Source: DATHTC01 sp035456465 (GTDB lineage: Bacteria; Actinomycetota; Thermoleophilia; Gaiellales; Gaiellaceae). From it: DNA of 64,000 bases. Positions 23,553 to 32,422 of this stretch are shown one piece after another. Within the stretch, counting starts at the first letter, position 1. Each line of letters opens with the position of its first letter. The stretch lies in contig DATIDD010000077.1 in NCBI GenBank assembly GCA_035456465.1, positions 1-64,000 of the forward strand, read 5' to 3'. A model generated the notes under the pieces. That model saw only the letters and a program-made list of their open reading frames with translations. It had not been told where the DNA came from and searched no databases. The translations under genes were made by a program, and so were the position numbers.

Positions 23553-24765
23553 GCAGCGCCTCCGGCTCGCGAACGGCGGTGCCGATACGACCGACGTGAC
23601 CCCTGCGCCCCGACCGCGCGACGCGGGCCCGCTCCCGCACCGCATCCGGCACCGCTTTCCCATCTTCGAGCGGCTCGTCTACATCAACTCGTGCTCGCAG
23701 GGGGCGCTCTCCGACGCCGTGCGGGGGTCGTACGAGGCCTACCTCCGCGACTGGGACGACAAGGGGGCGCCCTGGGAGTACTGGGTCGAGCGGCAGGAGG
23801 CGGCGCGGGCGGCCTTCGCGCGCCTCGTGAACGCCGCCGCCGACGAGGTCGCGGTGACGACCTCGCTGTCGGCGGCCGTGTCGTCGCTCGCGACCGGCCT
23901 GCGCTTCGCCCGGCGGTCGAGGATCGTGCTCACCGACTGGGAGTTCCCCACCATCGGGCAGATCTGGCACGCACAGGAGCAGCGCGGCGCGAGGGTCGTC
24001 CACGTGCGCGAGGACGGCGACGGGACGCTGCCGCTCGAGGGCTTCGAGCAGGCGATCGACGACGACACGTTGCTCGTCTCGATCACCCACGTCTGCTACC
24101 GGAACGGCGCGATGCTCGACGTCGAGCCGATCGTCCGCCTCGCCCACGACCGCGGGGCGCTGGTGCTGCTCGACGCGTACCAGTCGGCGGGCTCGATGCC
24201 GCTCGACGTGCAGGCGCTCGGGGTCGACTTCCTCGCCGCCGGCGCGCTCAAGTACCTGCTCGGCTCCGCCGGCCTCGCGTGGCTCTACGCGCGGCGGGAC
24301 GTCGTCGAGCGGGTCCGGCCCGCGGCCACCGGCTGGTTCGCCGACGAGGACGTGTTCGCGATGGACGTGTCGGACTACTCGCCGGCACCCGACGCGCGGC
24401 GCTTCCAGTACGGCACGCCGCCGATCCCGCCGATCTACGCCGGGATCGCCGGCGTCGAGCTGATGGAGGAGATCGGGCTCGAGGACACACGGGCGCACGT
24501 CGAGGAGCTGAACCGGCGCCTCGTCGACGGGCTCGACGACCTGCGGGCGACCGTGGTGACGCCGCGGAAGCGTCGGCGCCGCGGCGCGCTCGTGTGCGTG
24601 CGCTCGCGCGACGCCAACCGGCTCGTCGCGGCGCTGCGGCGGGAGGGGATCGTCACCTCGTCGCGCGCCGACAACCTGCGTATCTCGGCGCACGCCTACA
24701 ACTCCGTGGCGGACGTCGACCTCGTGCTCGAGGCGCTCGCCCGGAACCGCTCGCTGCTCGCGTAG
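23542..24765 (+). CDS. class V PLP-dependent aminotransferase/lyase
   Basis: 407 residues. The fold-type I pattern is present: VYINSCSQGALSDAVR at the N-terminus, SITHVCYRNGAMLD, LLDAYQSAG (Asp to pyridine N), and the Schiff-base Lys in AGALKYLLGSAG. It resembles the selenocysteine lyase/isopenicillin-N epimerase/kynureninase group; residues that separate these are not conclusive. TTG start lies inside livF (11-bp overlap), so it is part of the importer operon and likely acts on the imported amino acid. Confidence 0.85.
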   Translation: MDVEQRLRLANGGADTTDVTPAPRPRDAGPLPHRIRHRFPIFERLVYINSCSQGALSDAVRGSYEAYLRDWDDKGAPWEYWVERQEAARAAFARLVNAAADEVAVTTSLSAAVSSLATGLRFARRSRIVLTDWEFPTIGQIWHAQEQRGARVVHVREDGDGTLPLEGFEQAIDDDTLLVSITHVCYRNGAMLDVEPIVRLAHDRGALVLLDAYQSAGSMPLDVQALGVDFLAAGALKYLLGSAGLAWLYARRDVVERVRPAATGWFADEDVFAMDVSDYSPAPDARRFQYGTPPIPPIYAGIAGVELMEEIGLEDTRAHVEELNRRLVDGLDDLRATVVTPRKRRRRGALVCVRSRDANRLVAALRREGIVTSSRADNLRISAHAYNSVADVDLVLEALARNRSLLA

Positions 24766-24781
24766 CCGCACGCCCCCGCGC

Positions 24782-24811
24782 TTGACATTCATAGCATTCC
24801 GGCTATGAATG
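24782..24811 (+). promoter_or_regulatory. sigma-A promoter overlapped by a 10-bp inverted repeat
   Basis: TTGACA (24782-24787), 16-bp spacer and TATGAA (24804-24809) form the clearest -35/-10 promoter in the window. CATTCATAGC (24786-24795) and GCTATGAATG (24802-24811) form a perfect inverted repeat with a 6-bp spacer that covers the spacer and both boxes. This is a classic repressor-operator layout. Confidence 0.75.
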
Positions 24812-24829
24812 AGAATGGAAGGAGGGCTC

Positions 24830-27800
24830 ATGAGCGGCACCCCGTCGCCCGCCCGGTCGCACGATCCCCAGTCCGCTCAGGGCGCCCGGATCGCGCCGCT
24901 CGTCTTCCTCGTCGTGGTCGGGCTCCCCTGGGTCGGCGTGATCGCGCTGCTGCCCGAGCCGGTCGGCGCGATCTGGTCGCTGTCCGCGCTCGGCCTCTGG
25001 TTCCGCGAGCTCGTGAGGCTCTCGCGCGGCAACGGCTGGAAGGCCGTCGGGACCTGGTGGCTGATGACGCTCGTCGCGCCCGCAGCGCTGCTCGTCGTCG
25101 TGGTCGACGCGGCGACGCACCGCCGCCGCACGGGAGCGCCCGTGCCCGTGCCCGCGGCCGCCACGCCGGCCCCAATGTCCAGGGGATCAGTGTCCGGGGG
25201 ATCGGTGTCCGGGGGATCGGTGTCCGGGGGATCGCCCCGCCCCGCGGCCGCACCGCCGGTGCCGGCCGCGGTCCTGAGCCGCCTCGACGACGCCGAGCGG
25301 CGCGTCCGTTCGCTCGAGCGAGAGCTGCGGGAGCTGCGCGCGCTCGTCGCCGCGCCGCAGCCGGCCCAGGCGGCTGCGGCGTCCCCTGCGGCCGCCGCGG
25401 CGGCACCCGTGGCGCGTCCCGTCGCGACGCAGCCGCCCCCCGTCGCGGCGCCGGCGCCGGCCGCCCCGCCGGCGCGCGCCGCCGAGACGAGGCCGCCGCG
25501 CCTGCCGGCGCTGACGGTCTCGGACCTCCTCGGAGCGCGCGGCCTCGCGTGGGCCGGCGGGATCGTCACGCTCCTCGGCGTCGTCTTCCTGTTCGTGCTC
25601 GCGGTCAACCGCGGCTGGATCGGGCCGGCCGAGCGCGTCTCCATCGGTGCGCTCGCCTCGGCGCTCGTGCTCTGCGCAGGAGTGGTCGCGCGGCGCCGCT
25701 ACGGCCAGCTCGACGCTGCGCTCGCCGCCGTCGGGGCGGGCCTCGCGGGAGGCTACGCGACGTTGCTGGCGGCGACGGCGCTCTACGACCTCGTCGACCA
25801 GGGCGTCGCGCTCGTGCTCGCCGCGGGGATCGCCGCCGTCGGCACGGCGGTCGCGCTCGCGTGGTCGGCCGAGATCCTCGCCGGGATCGGGCTCGTCGGC
25901 GCTGCGCTCGCCCCGGGGGCGATCGCCCTGGACAGCGGGATCGAGACGCTCGGAACGGCGTTCGCGGCGCTCGTGTTCGCCGCGCTCGCGGTCGTCGCGC
26001 AGCGCCGCGGGTGGACGTGGCTGCTCGTCGCGGGCGTCGTCGCCACCGCGCCGCAGGCGTTCGCGCTCGTGGCTTCCGAGCGCGACGCGGCGTCCTCCTC
26101 GAGCGCGGTCGTCGTCGCGACGATGCTCGTCGCCCTCTACCTCGCCGCGGCGGTCGTCCGCGGCCGGGCGGCGCCGCGACTCGACCCCCTGACCTCGACG
26201 CTCGTCCCGCTCTCGGCCTCGCTCGGGGTCGCGGCCGCCTTCGCGCTCCTCGACCGACCGGGGGCCGGCCTGCTCGTCCTGGCGCTGCCGTACGCCGCCC
26301 TCGCGGTGGGCCTCTTCGCCCCGTCACGGGAGCTCGCGGCGCTCCTCGCGGCGGCGGCGATGGTCGTCAGCGCGCTCGGCTTCGCAGATCTGCTCGGCGG
26401 CGCGGGCCTGACGCTCGCGTGGGCGCTCCAGGCGGCGGCGCTCGCCTGGCTCGCCGGGCGGACGGTCGAGCCGCGCTTCGCCGCCGCGTCGCTCGGCTAC
26501 CTCGCGCTCGCGGCCGGCCACACGGTCGCGTTCGACGCGCCGCCCACCGACCTCTACCGCGCCGGGAGCGACCCGGCCGCCGGGATCCCGGCGGTGCTCG
26601 TCGTCGGCGTGGCGGCCGCGCTCGTCGCGTGGTTCGCGCGCGGCTGGCAGGCCCCCGCCACCGGAGGCGGCAGACTCGTCCAGTTGTTCGCGCGCGTCGC
26701 CGCCGCGCGCCGATACTGGGTGGCCGGTGCGGGCGCGGTGGCCGCGCTCGCGGCGGTCGACGCCGCCTCTCTGGGCACGCTCGCGCTCGTCGACGCCGCC
26801 GGCGCCGAGCCGCCGTTCGCGTGGGGCCGCGTCGCCGTCGCGGTGCTGTGGTCGGCACTCGGAGCCGCGGCCTTCGCCGCCGGCGCGTGGACCGGGCGCC
26901 GGCCGGTCTGGATCGCGGGCGGGGTCTGGCTCGCGGTCACGGTCGCCGACACGCTCGCGTTCGACCTCGTGGAGCTCCCGCACACGCAGGCCGGCTGGGC
27001 GGCCGCCGCCGTCGCCGCCGGGCTGCTGGCCGCGGGCTTCCTCGCAGAGCTCGCGCGCGAGCCGCGGCCGGTCCCGGCGGCGCTCGCGTCCGTGGCGGCG
27101 ATCCTCGGCTCGGCGGGGCTCGCGGCGACGGCGGTCGGCCTGCTCCTCGAGAGCGACGCGGCGCGCGGGCTCGCCTGTCTCGGCGTCGCGGCGGTCGACG
27201 CGATCGCAGCAGCGGCCGTGTTCCGCCGCGAGGACCGGCGCGACGGCGCGACGAGCCTGTGGGCGGTCGCGCTGGCATCCGCGCTCGCCGGGGCGCTCCT
27301 GCTCCTCGACGGGACGGTGCTCGTCCTCGCGACCGCTGCCGGCGCCGTCGCGCTCGCCTGGCTCCTCGGCGTCACCGGCGAGCGGCGGCTCGCCTTCGGC
27401 GCGCTCGCGTTCCTCGCGGTCGCGGCCGGCGTCACGTTCGTCGAGCTCGCACCGCCGGCCGACCTGCTCTCCGCCAACGAGACGCCGGCCGACGGCGCGC
27501 CAGCCGCTGGGCTCGTCGCCGCTGCGCTGGCCGCGATCGCCGCGCTCGTGCGCCGGCCGTCGCGGCCTCCGGTCGACGCGGTCGACCGCGCGCTCGACGC
27601 CGTGCTCCCGCCGGCCCGTCCGGTGCTGACGTGGGCCGCGGCCGCCACGGCCCTGTACGCGGGCAGCCTGCTCACCCTGGGCGTCGTGCTGGAGCTGGGC
27701 AGGGCGGACCTGACGACGGAGTTCCAGCGCGGGCACACCGCGGTCAGCGCCGTCTGGGGCGTCGTCGCGCTCGTCCTCCTGTACGCCGGGCTCCGTCGCG

Positions 27801-27997
27801 GCGCGCAGCCGCTCCGCCTCGCCGGCTTCGCCCTGTTCGGCGCCGCGCTCGTGAAGCTCTTCCTCTACGACCTGAGCACGCTCAGCTCGGTCACGCGCGC
27901 GCTGTCGTTCCTCGCCGTCGGCGCCGTCCTGCTCCTCGCCGGGTTCTTCTACCAGCGGCTCGCCGGCCCGCGCGGAGGGGGGCCACGCGCCGCCTGA
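24830..27997 (+). CDS. DUF2339 giant polytopic membrane protein
   Basis: 1055 residues. Two N-terminal helices are followed by a low-complexity Pro/Ala/Gly/Ser linker with a short coiled coil (LDDAERRVRSLERELRELRALV in part). From about residue 230 onward, roughly 25-28 hydrophobic segments run to the C-terminus, ending AGFFYQRLAG. This is the DUF2339 arrangement; function is unknown in the family. The ATG at 24830 is chosen because GGAAGGAGGG is 4-5 nt upstream; an ATG at 24809 lies inside the -10 box. Confidence 0.85.
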   Translation: MSGTPSPARSHDPQSAQGARIAPLVFLVVVGLPWVGVIALLPEPVGAIWSLSALGLWFRELVRLSRGNGWKAVGTWWLMTLVAPAALLVVVVDAATHRRRTGAPVPVPAAATPAPMSRGSVSGGSVSGGSVSGGSPRPAAAPPVPAAVLSRLDDAERRVRSLERELRELRALVAAPQPAQAAAASPAAAAAAPVARPVATQPPPVAAPAPAAPPARAAETRPPRLPALTVSDLLGARGLAWAGGIVTLLGVVFLFVLAVNRGWIGPAERVSIGALASALVLCAGVVARRRYGQLDAALAAVGAGLAGGYATLLAATALYDLVDQGVALVLAAGIAAVGTAVALAWSAEILAGIGLVGAALAPGAIALDSGIETLGTAFAALVFAALAVVAQRRGWTWLLVAGVVATAPQAFALVASERDAASSSSAVVVATMLVALYLAAAVVRGRAAPRLDPLTSTLVPLSASLGVAAAFALLDRPGAGLLVLALPYAALAVGLFAPSRELAALLAAAAMVVSALGFADLLGGAGLTLAWALQAAALAWLAGRTVEPRFAAASLGYLALAAGHTVAFDAPPTDLYRAGSDPAAGIPAVLVVGVAAALVAWFARGWQAPATGGGRLVQLFARVAAARRYWVAGAGAVAALAAVDAASLGTLALVDAAGAEPPFAWGRVAVAVLWSALGAAAFAAGAWTGRRPVWIAGGVWLAVTVADTLAFDLVELPHTQAGWAAAAVAAGLLAAGFLAELAREPRPVPAALASVAAILGSAGLAATAVGLLLESDAARGLACLGVAAVDAIAAAAVFRREDRRDGATSLWAVALASALAGALLLLDGTVLVLATAAGAVALAWLLGVTGERRLAFGALAFLAVAAGVTFVELAPPADLLSANETPADGAPAAGLVAAALAAIAALVRRPSRPPVDAVDRALDAVLPPARPVLTWAAAATALYAGSLLTLGVVLELGRADLTTEFQRGHTAVSAVWGVVALVLLYAGLRRGAQPLRLAGFALFGAALVKLFLYDLSTLSSVTRALSFLAVGAVLLLAGFFYQRLAGPRGGGPRAA
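25176..25235 (+). repeat. four 15-bp tandem repeats in DUF2339 linker
   Basis: Unit TGTCCGGGGGATCGG repeats four times in frame and encodes (S)GGSV/SGGS in the linker between the second helix and the coiled coil. The last three units are almost identical, so the array is probably recent and prone to length change. Confidence 0.8.
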
Positions 27998-28020
27998 CGA
28001 GCCGCGCTAGCATCGCACGC

Positions 28021-28290
28021 ATGCGATACGACGCTCGGGCTCTCGATCGCCTGCGCGCCCGGATCGCGGGCGCGGAGAACGGCTGGTTCTTCGCGCAGAT
28101 CGCGGACCGGGTCGCGGAGCGCCGCAAGGAGCTCGGCCTCTCGCAGCAGCAGCTCGCCGTGCTCACGGGGACGACGCAGTCCGCGATCGCCCGGCTCGAG
28201 AAGGGCGGCCGGCCACCACGGATCGACACGCTGCTGCGGATCGCCGAGGCGCTCGACTGCGAGCTCGTCGTCGAGCTCCGGCCGCGGTAG
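28021..28290 (+). CDS. XRE-family transcriptional regulator
   Basis: 89 residues. A Cro/CI-type HTH spans about 35-80: LSQQQLAVLTGTTQSAIARLEKG, then PRIDTLLRIAEAL. It is preceded by a short helical segment (ENGWFFAQIADRVAERRKEL), as in HigA-type antitoxins, but no toxin gene is adjacent. ATG start with TAGCAT 7 nt upstream (leaderless type). The stop overlaps the next GTG by one base. Confidence 0.85.
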   Translation: MRYDARALDRLRARIAGAENGWFFAQIADRVAERRKELGLSQQQLAVLTGTTQSAIARLEKGGRPPRIDTLLRIAEALDCELVVELRPR

Positions 28291-29189
28291 TGGCGCCGGC
28301 GATCCACGTGACGCGGCGCCTGCCGGCGCGCGTCGAGCACGAGCTCGCGGCGCGGTTCGAGCTCGTGCCGGCGCCGGCGGGCGCCGAGGGCCTGCTCGTG
28401 AACCCCGGTGACCGCGTGGACACGGCGGCGCTCGACGAGGCCGGGCCCGGCCTCCGCGTGGTGGCGGTCTTCGGCGTCGGCCACGACAACGTCGACCTCG
28501 ACGCCGCGACCGCACGCGACGTCGTCGTCGCGAACACGCCGGGGGTCCTCACCGAGGCCACGGCGGAGCTGACGATCGCGCTCCTGCTCGCGCTGCTGCG
28601 GCGCGTCGCGGAGGGAGACCGGCTCGTGCGGCGCGGCGACCCCTGGCGGCTGGCACCGACGTTCATGCTCGGCCGCGGCCTCCGGGGCCTGCGGCTCGGC
28701 ATCGTCGGCTACGGCCGGATCGGCCGCGAGGTGGGACGGCTCGCGGAGGCGCACGGGATGCAGGTCGTCCCGATCGGGCGGGGCGAGCTCGACCGGCTCG
28801 GCGAGGTCGACGTCGTGTCCCTCCACGTGCCGCTGACGGCCGAGACGCGCCACCTGGTCGGCGCCGAGGAGCTGGCGCGGCTGCGGCCCGGCGCGGTGCT
28901 GGTCAACACCTCGCGCGGCGCCGTCGTCGACGAGGCGGCGCTCGCGGAGGCGCTCGAGGCAGGGCGGCTCGCGGGGGCTGCGCTCGACGTCTTCGAGCAC
29001 GAGCCGGTGGTGCACCCGGGCCTGCTCGGTCGGGAGGACGTCGTGCTCACGCCGCACCTCGGCAGTGCGACCCTCGAGGCGCGCGAGGCGATGGGGATGC
29101 TGTGCGTGGAGGCGCTCCGCGCGGTCCTCGTGGACGGCGATCCGCCGGCGCACGCGCTGAACCCGGAGGCGCTACGGTCCCGCCCGTGA
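28290..29189 (+). CDS. D-isomer-specific 2-hydroxyacid dehydrogenase
   Basis: 299 residues. The NAD motif is GIVGYGRIG; catalytic Arg is in NTSRGAVVDE, Glu in DVFEHEP and His in PHLGSAT. VFGVGHDNVDLDAA matches the glyoxylate reductase/phosphoglycerate dehydrogenase family. There is no C-terminal ACT or ASB domain, so it is closer to glyoxylate/hydroxypyruvate reductase than to SerA. GTG start overlaps the regulator's stop. Confidence 0.88.
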   Translation: MAPAIHVTRRLPARVEHELAARFELVPAPAGAEGLLVNPGDRVDTAALDEAGPGLRVVAVFGVGHDNVDLDAATARDVVVANTPGVLTEATAELTIALLLALLRRVAEGDRLVRRGDPWRLAPTFMLGRGLRGLRLGIVGYGRIGREVGRLAEAHGMQVVPIGRGELDRLGEVDVVSLHVPLTAETRHLVGAEELARLRPGAVLVNTSRGAVVDEAALAEALEAGRLAGAALDVFEHEPVVHPGLLGREDVVLTPHLGSATLEAREAMGMLCVEALRAVLVDGDPPAHALNPEALRSRP

Positions 29190-29797
29190 GCGACGTGTTC
29201 GCCGCGATCCGGGACGGCGACCTCAGGCGGGTGCGGGAGCTCGCCGCCGCCGACCCGGCCGTCGGCGCGCAGCGGGACGAGCAGGGGCTCTCGGCGGTGC
29301 TGACGGCCCGCTATCACGACCGGCTCGACATGGTCGAGGCGTTGCTGCCCCACGACGAGCAGCTCGACGTGTGGGAGGCGGCGGCGCTCGGCCGCACGGA
29401 GCGCCTGCGCGGGCTGCTCGACGAGGATCCGGAGCGTGCCAACGCGCCGTCACGCGACGGGTTCCGGCCGCTCGCGCTGGCGGCCTTCTTCGGCCACGCC
29501 GAGGCGGTGCCGCTCCTGCTCGAGCGCGGTGCGGACGTCGGCGCACGCGGCACCGGCGCGATCAGGACGACCGCGCTCGAGGCCGCGGCGGCGAGCGACC
29601 ATGCCGGGATCGTGCGGCTGCTCCTCGACGCGGGCGCGAACCCGGCCTCGACGCAGCCGGGCGGCTTCACGCCGCTGCACGCGGCGGCGCAGAACCGCAA
29701 CCGGGAGCTGTACGAGCTCCTGCTCGAGCGCGGCGCCGACCCCGAGGCGCGGACGGACGACGGCCTGACCGCCGCCTGGCCGGATTCGTGGCTCTGA
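29186..29797 (+). CDS. ankyrin-repeat protein
   Basis: 203 residues of about five ankyrin repeats; the clearest are GFRPLALAAFFGHAEAVPLL, TALEAAAASDHAGIVRLLLD and TPLHAAAQNRNRELYELLLE. No signal or membrane segment, so a cytosolic protein-binding adaptor. GTG start overlaps the dehydrogenase stop by 4 bp. A TACGGT box 7 nt upstream may give an additional leaderless transcript from inside the dehydrogenase gene. Confidence 0.88.
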   Translation: MSDVFAAIRDGDLRRVRELAAADPAVGAQRDEQGLSAVLTARYHDRLDMVEALLPHDEQLDVWEAAALGRTERLRGLLDEDPERANAPSRDGFRPLALAAFFGHAEAVPLLLERGADVGARGTGAIRTTALEAAAASDHAGIVRLLLDAGANPASTQPGGFTPLHAAAQNRNRELYELLLERGADPEARTDDGLTAAWPDSWL

Positions 29798-29810
29798 GCC
29801 ACGAAGTCCG

Positions 29811-30584
29811 CTAGCCGCCCGCGCGCTCGGCGCTGCGCAGGCCGCCTCGGGCCCACGCCGACAGCGCTGCCGCGAGGGCGAGGGCGACGGCGAAGGCCGC
29901 CACCACGTGCGTGGTCGCGCCGGCGAGGAGCGCCCGCGCCGCAGCGAGGAGCGTCGTCAGCGGGTTCACCGAGGCGACCCCGTGTAGCCAGCCGTGGAGC
30001 AGCTCGAGCGGCACGAACACCGGGGCGAGGAAGATCAGCAGGAAGATCGGCAGCTGCATGATCGGCCCCGCCTGCGCCGAGCGCAGCCGCATCGCGACCC
30101 CGGACCCCCACAGCGTCCCCGCGACGTTGACGAGCAGCGCGAGCAGGAGCAGCGCTGCCAGCTCGGCCGGGCTTCCGTCCACGCCCATCCCGCTGACGAG
30201 CCCGACGACGAAGACGACGGAGATCGTGAACAGCCAGCGCACGGACGACGCGATCAGGTAGCCGAGCACGATCCCGCTCCGCCGTGGGGAGGCGAGCAGG
30301 AGCCGCCGCATGAAGCCGCGCTCGAAGTCGCGGGCGATGCCGAAGCCGGTGAAGACGCCGCCCATCGCCGCGCTCTGCAGCAGCACGAATGCGAACTGGA
30401 ACGTCTCGTAGCCCGGCCCGTAGTCGAACCCGGGCACGTCGCCGACACGCGAGAGGCCGCCGGCGAAGCCGAGGAAGAAGATCATCGGGAACAGCAGCGC
30501 CGGCAGCAGCAGCGCGGGGTTCGTGAAGACGTTGTGCACGATCCGCCAGGAGACGCCCAGCGCGACGGAGACGATCCCTCTCAT
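29811..30584 (-). CDS. ABC-2 permease (DrrB-like), second of pair
   Basis: 257 residues, six membrane helices. GIARDFERGFMRRLLLASPRR is the coupling loop; HGVASVNPLTTLLAAARALL precedes the last helix, as in DrrB exporters. ATG overlaps the previous permease's stop by 4 bp. It completes an ATPase-permease-permease exporter divergent from a MarR regulator. Confidence 0.9.
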   Translation of the reverse strand: MRGIVSVALGVSWRIVHNVFTNPALLLPALLFPMIFFLGFAGGLSRVGDVPGFDYGPGYETFQFAFVLLQSAAMGGVFTGFGIARDFERGFMRRLLLASPRRSGIVLGYLIASSVRWLFTISVVFVVGLVSGMGVDGSPAELAALLLLALLVNVAGTLWGSGVAMRLRSAQAGPIMQLPIFLLIFLAPVFVPLELLHGWLHGVASVNPLTTLLAAARALLAGATTHVVAAFAVALALAAALSAWARGGLRSAERAGG

Positions 30585-31357
30585 GTCCTGCTCAGCCGCT
30601 CGCGGAAGGCCGCGCGGGAGAGGGCGAGGGCGCCGGCGACCATCGCGATCCCCACGCCGAAGCCGAGCGCGAGCGCCTGCGCGTCCCACCCCTCGACGAT
30701 CAGGCTGCGGATGCCCTCGATCAGGTACGAGACGGGGTTGGCCGTCGCGACCGCGCGGAACCAGTCCGCCTCGATCAGGTTCCGGGGCAGGTTCATCGAC
30801 GACAGGAACAGCGCGACGAAGAACAGCGGGAACATCCCTTGCACCGCCTCCGAGGACCCGGTGCGCAGCGCCACGGCGGTGCCGAGCGCGCCGAACGCGA
30901 GCGCGATCAGCGAGGCGAGCGCGAACAGGACGACGACGCCGAGCGGCCCCGCGCGGAAGTCGGCTCCGGCGACGAGCCCGGCGGTGAGGTAGACGGAGGC
31001 CTGCACGACGCCGATCACGACCGCCGCGCCGAGGTGGCCGAGCACGAGCGGCGCGCCGCTCGCGGGCGTGAGCGCGAGGCGGTTGAGGAAGCCGCTCTCG
31101 ATGTCGCGCGCGAGCTCCGTCGCGGCGCCGGAGGAGACGAACAGCGCGCCCTGGACGAAGGGGATCGCGAGCGCGACGTCGAGGTAGGTCGCGTCGGGGA
31201 AGCCGGGGAGCCGGTCGGCGGGGCTCAGGCCGCTCGCGATCACCGCCAGGAACACGAGCGGGAACACGAGCGCGAAGAACGCGCTGCCGGGCTGGCGCGC
31301 CGTCCGGAGCAGCGATCGCCGCGTCAGCTGCGCGACGTTCGCAACCCACCGCCTCAT
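30581..31357 (-). CDS. ABC-2 permease (DrrB-like), first of pair
   Basis: 258 residues. ELARDIESGFLNRLALTPASG and ATANPVSYLIEGIRSLI are the matching DrrB-type motifs. It shares the same fold as its neighbour but little close identity, so the pair likely forms a heterodimer. ATG overlaps the ATPase stop by 4 bp. Confidence 0.9.
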   Translation of the reverse strand: MRRWVANVAQLTRRSLLRTARQPGSAFFALVFPLVFLAVIASGLSPADRLPGFPDATYLDVALAIPFVQGALFVSSGAATELARDIESGFLNRLALTPASGAPLVLGHLGAAVVIGVVQASVYLTAGLVAGADFRAGPLGVVVLFALASLIALAFGALGTAVALRTGSSEAVQGMFPLFFVALFLSSMNLPRNLIEADWFRAVATANPVSYLIEGIRSLIVEGWDAQALALGFGVGIAMVAGALALSRAAFRERLSRT

Positions 31358-32355
31358 GCTGGCACCGGCTCGCGCTCGAGCTCGCCGCCTTCCTCGCCTT
31401 CCTCGCTCTCCTGCTCGCCCTCGAGGCTGCGGCCCGTCTTCGCCAGGAACACGTCGTCGAGCGTGGGCGCGTGCAGGCGGAGCGTCGCGAGCTCGAGCCC
31501 CTCCGCGTCGAGCGCGCGGACGACGTCGGCGAGGTCGTGGTCGCTGTCGAGCAGCACCGCGACGGTGCCCGGTGCGGCGGCCGTGCCGCGGCCGAAGCGC
31601 GTCAGCACGCGCGCCACCGCCTCGGCCGTGGCGGCGTCGGCGGGCGCCGCCTCGACCGTCGGCCGCCCGATCTCCGCCTTCAGCACGTCGGGCGTCCCCT
31701 CGGCGACGATGCGGCCGCGGTGGATGATGCCGACGCGATCGGCGAGGACGTCCGCCTCCTCGAGGTACTGCGTCGTGAGGAAGACGGTGACGCCGTCCTC
31801 GCGCGCGAGCCGGCCGACCTCCGTCCACAGCGCGCTGCGGCTCTGCGGGTCGAGCCCCGTCGTCGGCTCGTCGAGGAACAGGATCCGCGGGCGGTGGACG
31901 AGCGCGAGCGCCAGGTCGAGCCGGCGCTTCATCCCGCCCGAGTACGTGCGAACGCGGCGGTCGGCGGCGAGGGTCAAGCCGACGCGCTCGAGCAGCTCGT
32001 CGCCGCGGCGCGAGCGCTCCGCGCGCGGCAGCCCGTGGAGGGCACCCTGGAGACGGAGGTGGTCGCGCGCCGTGAGGAAGGGATCGAGTGCCGCCTCCTG
32101 CAACGCTGCCCCGATCGTCGCCCGGACCTGCGGTCCGTCGCGGACGACGTCGTGCCCGCCGACGACGGCCGTGCCCGACGTGGGCGGGAGCAGCGTCGTC
32201 AGCATGTGCACGGTCGTCGACTTGCCGGCGCCGTTCGGGCCGAGGAAGCCGTAGATCTCGCCCGGCGAGACCTCGAGGTCGATCCCGTCCACCGCGCGCG
32301 GGCCCTTGCGGAACTGCTTGACGAGCTGGTCGGCGGTGATCGCGGCGCCCGACAT
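31354..32355 (-). CDS. ABC exporter ATPase (DrrA-like)
   Basis: 333 residues. Walker A is GPNGAGKST, signature YSGGMKRRLDLALAL, Walker B ILFLDEPTTGLDP, switch LTTQYLEEAD (Gln in place of His, as in DrrA/CcmA-type proteins). The C-terminal domain ends with a Glu-rich tail. The ATG at 32355 (MSGAAI) is chosen: TAGCGT lies 8 nt upstream, leaderless type. Probably exports a drug or lipid under MarR control. Confidence 0.92.
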   Translation of the reverse strand: MSGAAITADQLVKQFRKGPRAVDGIDLEVSPGEIYGFLGPNGAGKSTTVHMLTTLLPPTSGTAVVGGHDVVRDGPQVRATIGAALQEAALDPFLTARDHLRLQGALHGLPRAERSRRGDELLERVGLTLAADRRVRTYSGGMKRRLDLALALVHRPRILFLDEPTTGLDPQSRSALWTEVGRLAREDGVTVFLTTQYLEEADVLADRVGIIHRGRIVAEGTPDVLKAEIGRPTVEAAPADAATAEAVARVLTRFGRGTAAAPGTVAVLLDSDHDLADVVRALDAEGLELATLRLHAPTLDDVFLAKTGRSLEGEQESEEGEEGGELEREPVPA

Positions 32356-32357
32356 CC

Positions 32358-32416
32358 CGTTCAACGCTACCTGCGGGGGTTGCAGCCCCGACCCCACCGC
32401 CGGGTACCCTTGAACG
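32358..32416. promoter_or_regulatory. divergent marR/exporter promoters with mirrored TTGAACG
   Basis: On each strand a -10 box is followed at once by TTGAACG: TAGCGT-TGAACG on minus (ending 32358) and TACCCT-TGAACG on plus (32405-32416). The two copies are inverted about the centre. They are candidate MarR half-sites that would block both starts. Confidence 0.45.
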
Positions 32417-32422
32417 ACCGGT

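Noticed and set aside
28021..28290. HigA-type antitoxin
   Set aside because: The HTH protein fits, but no small toxin gene precedes or follows; its neighbours are a DUF2339 gene and a dehydrogenase.
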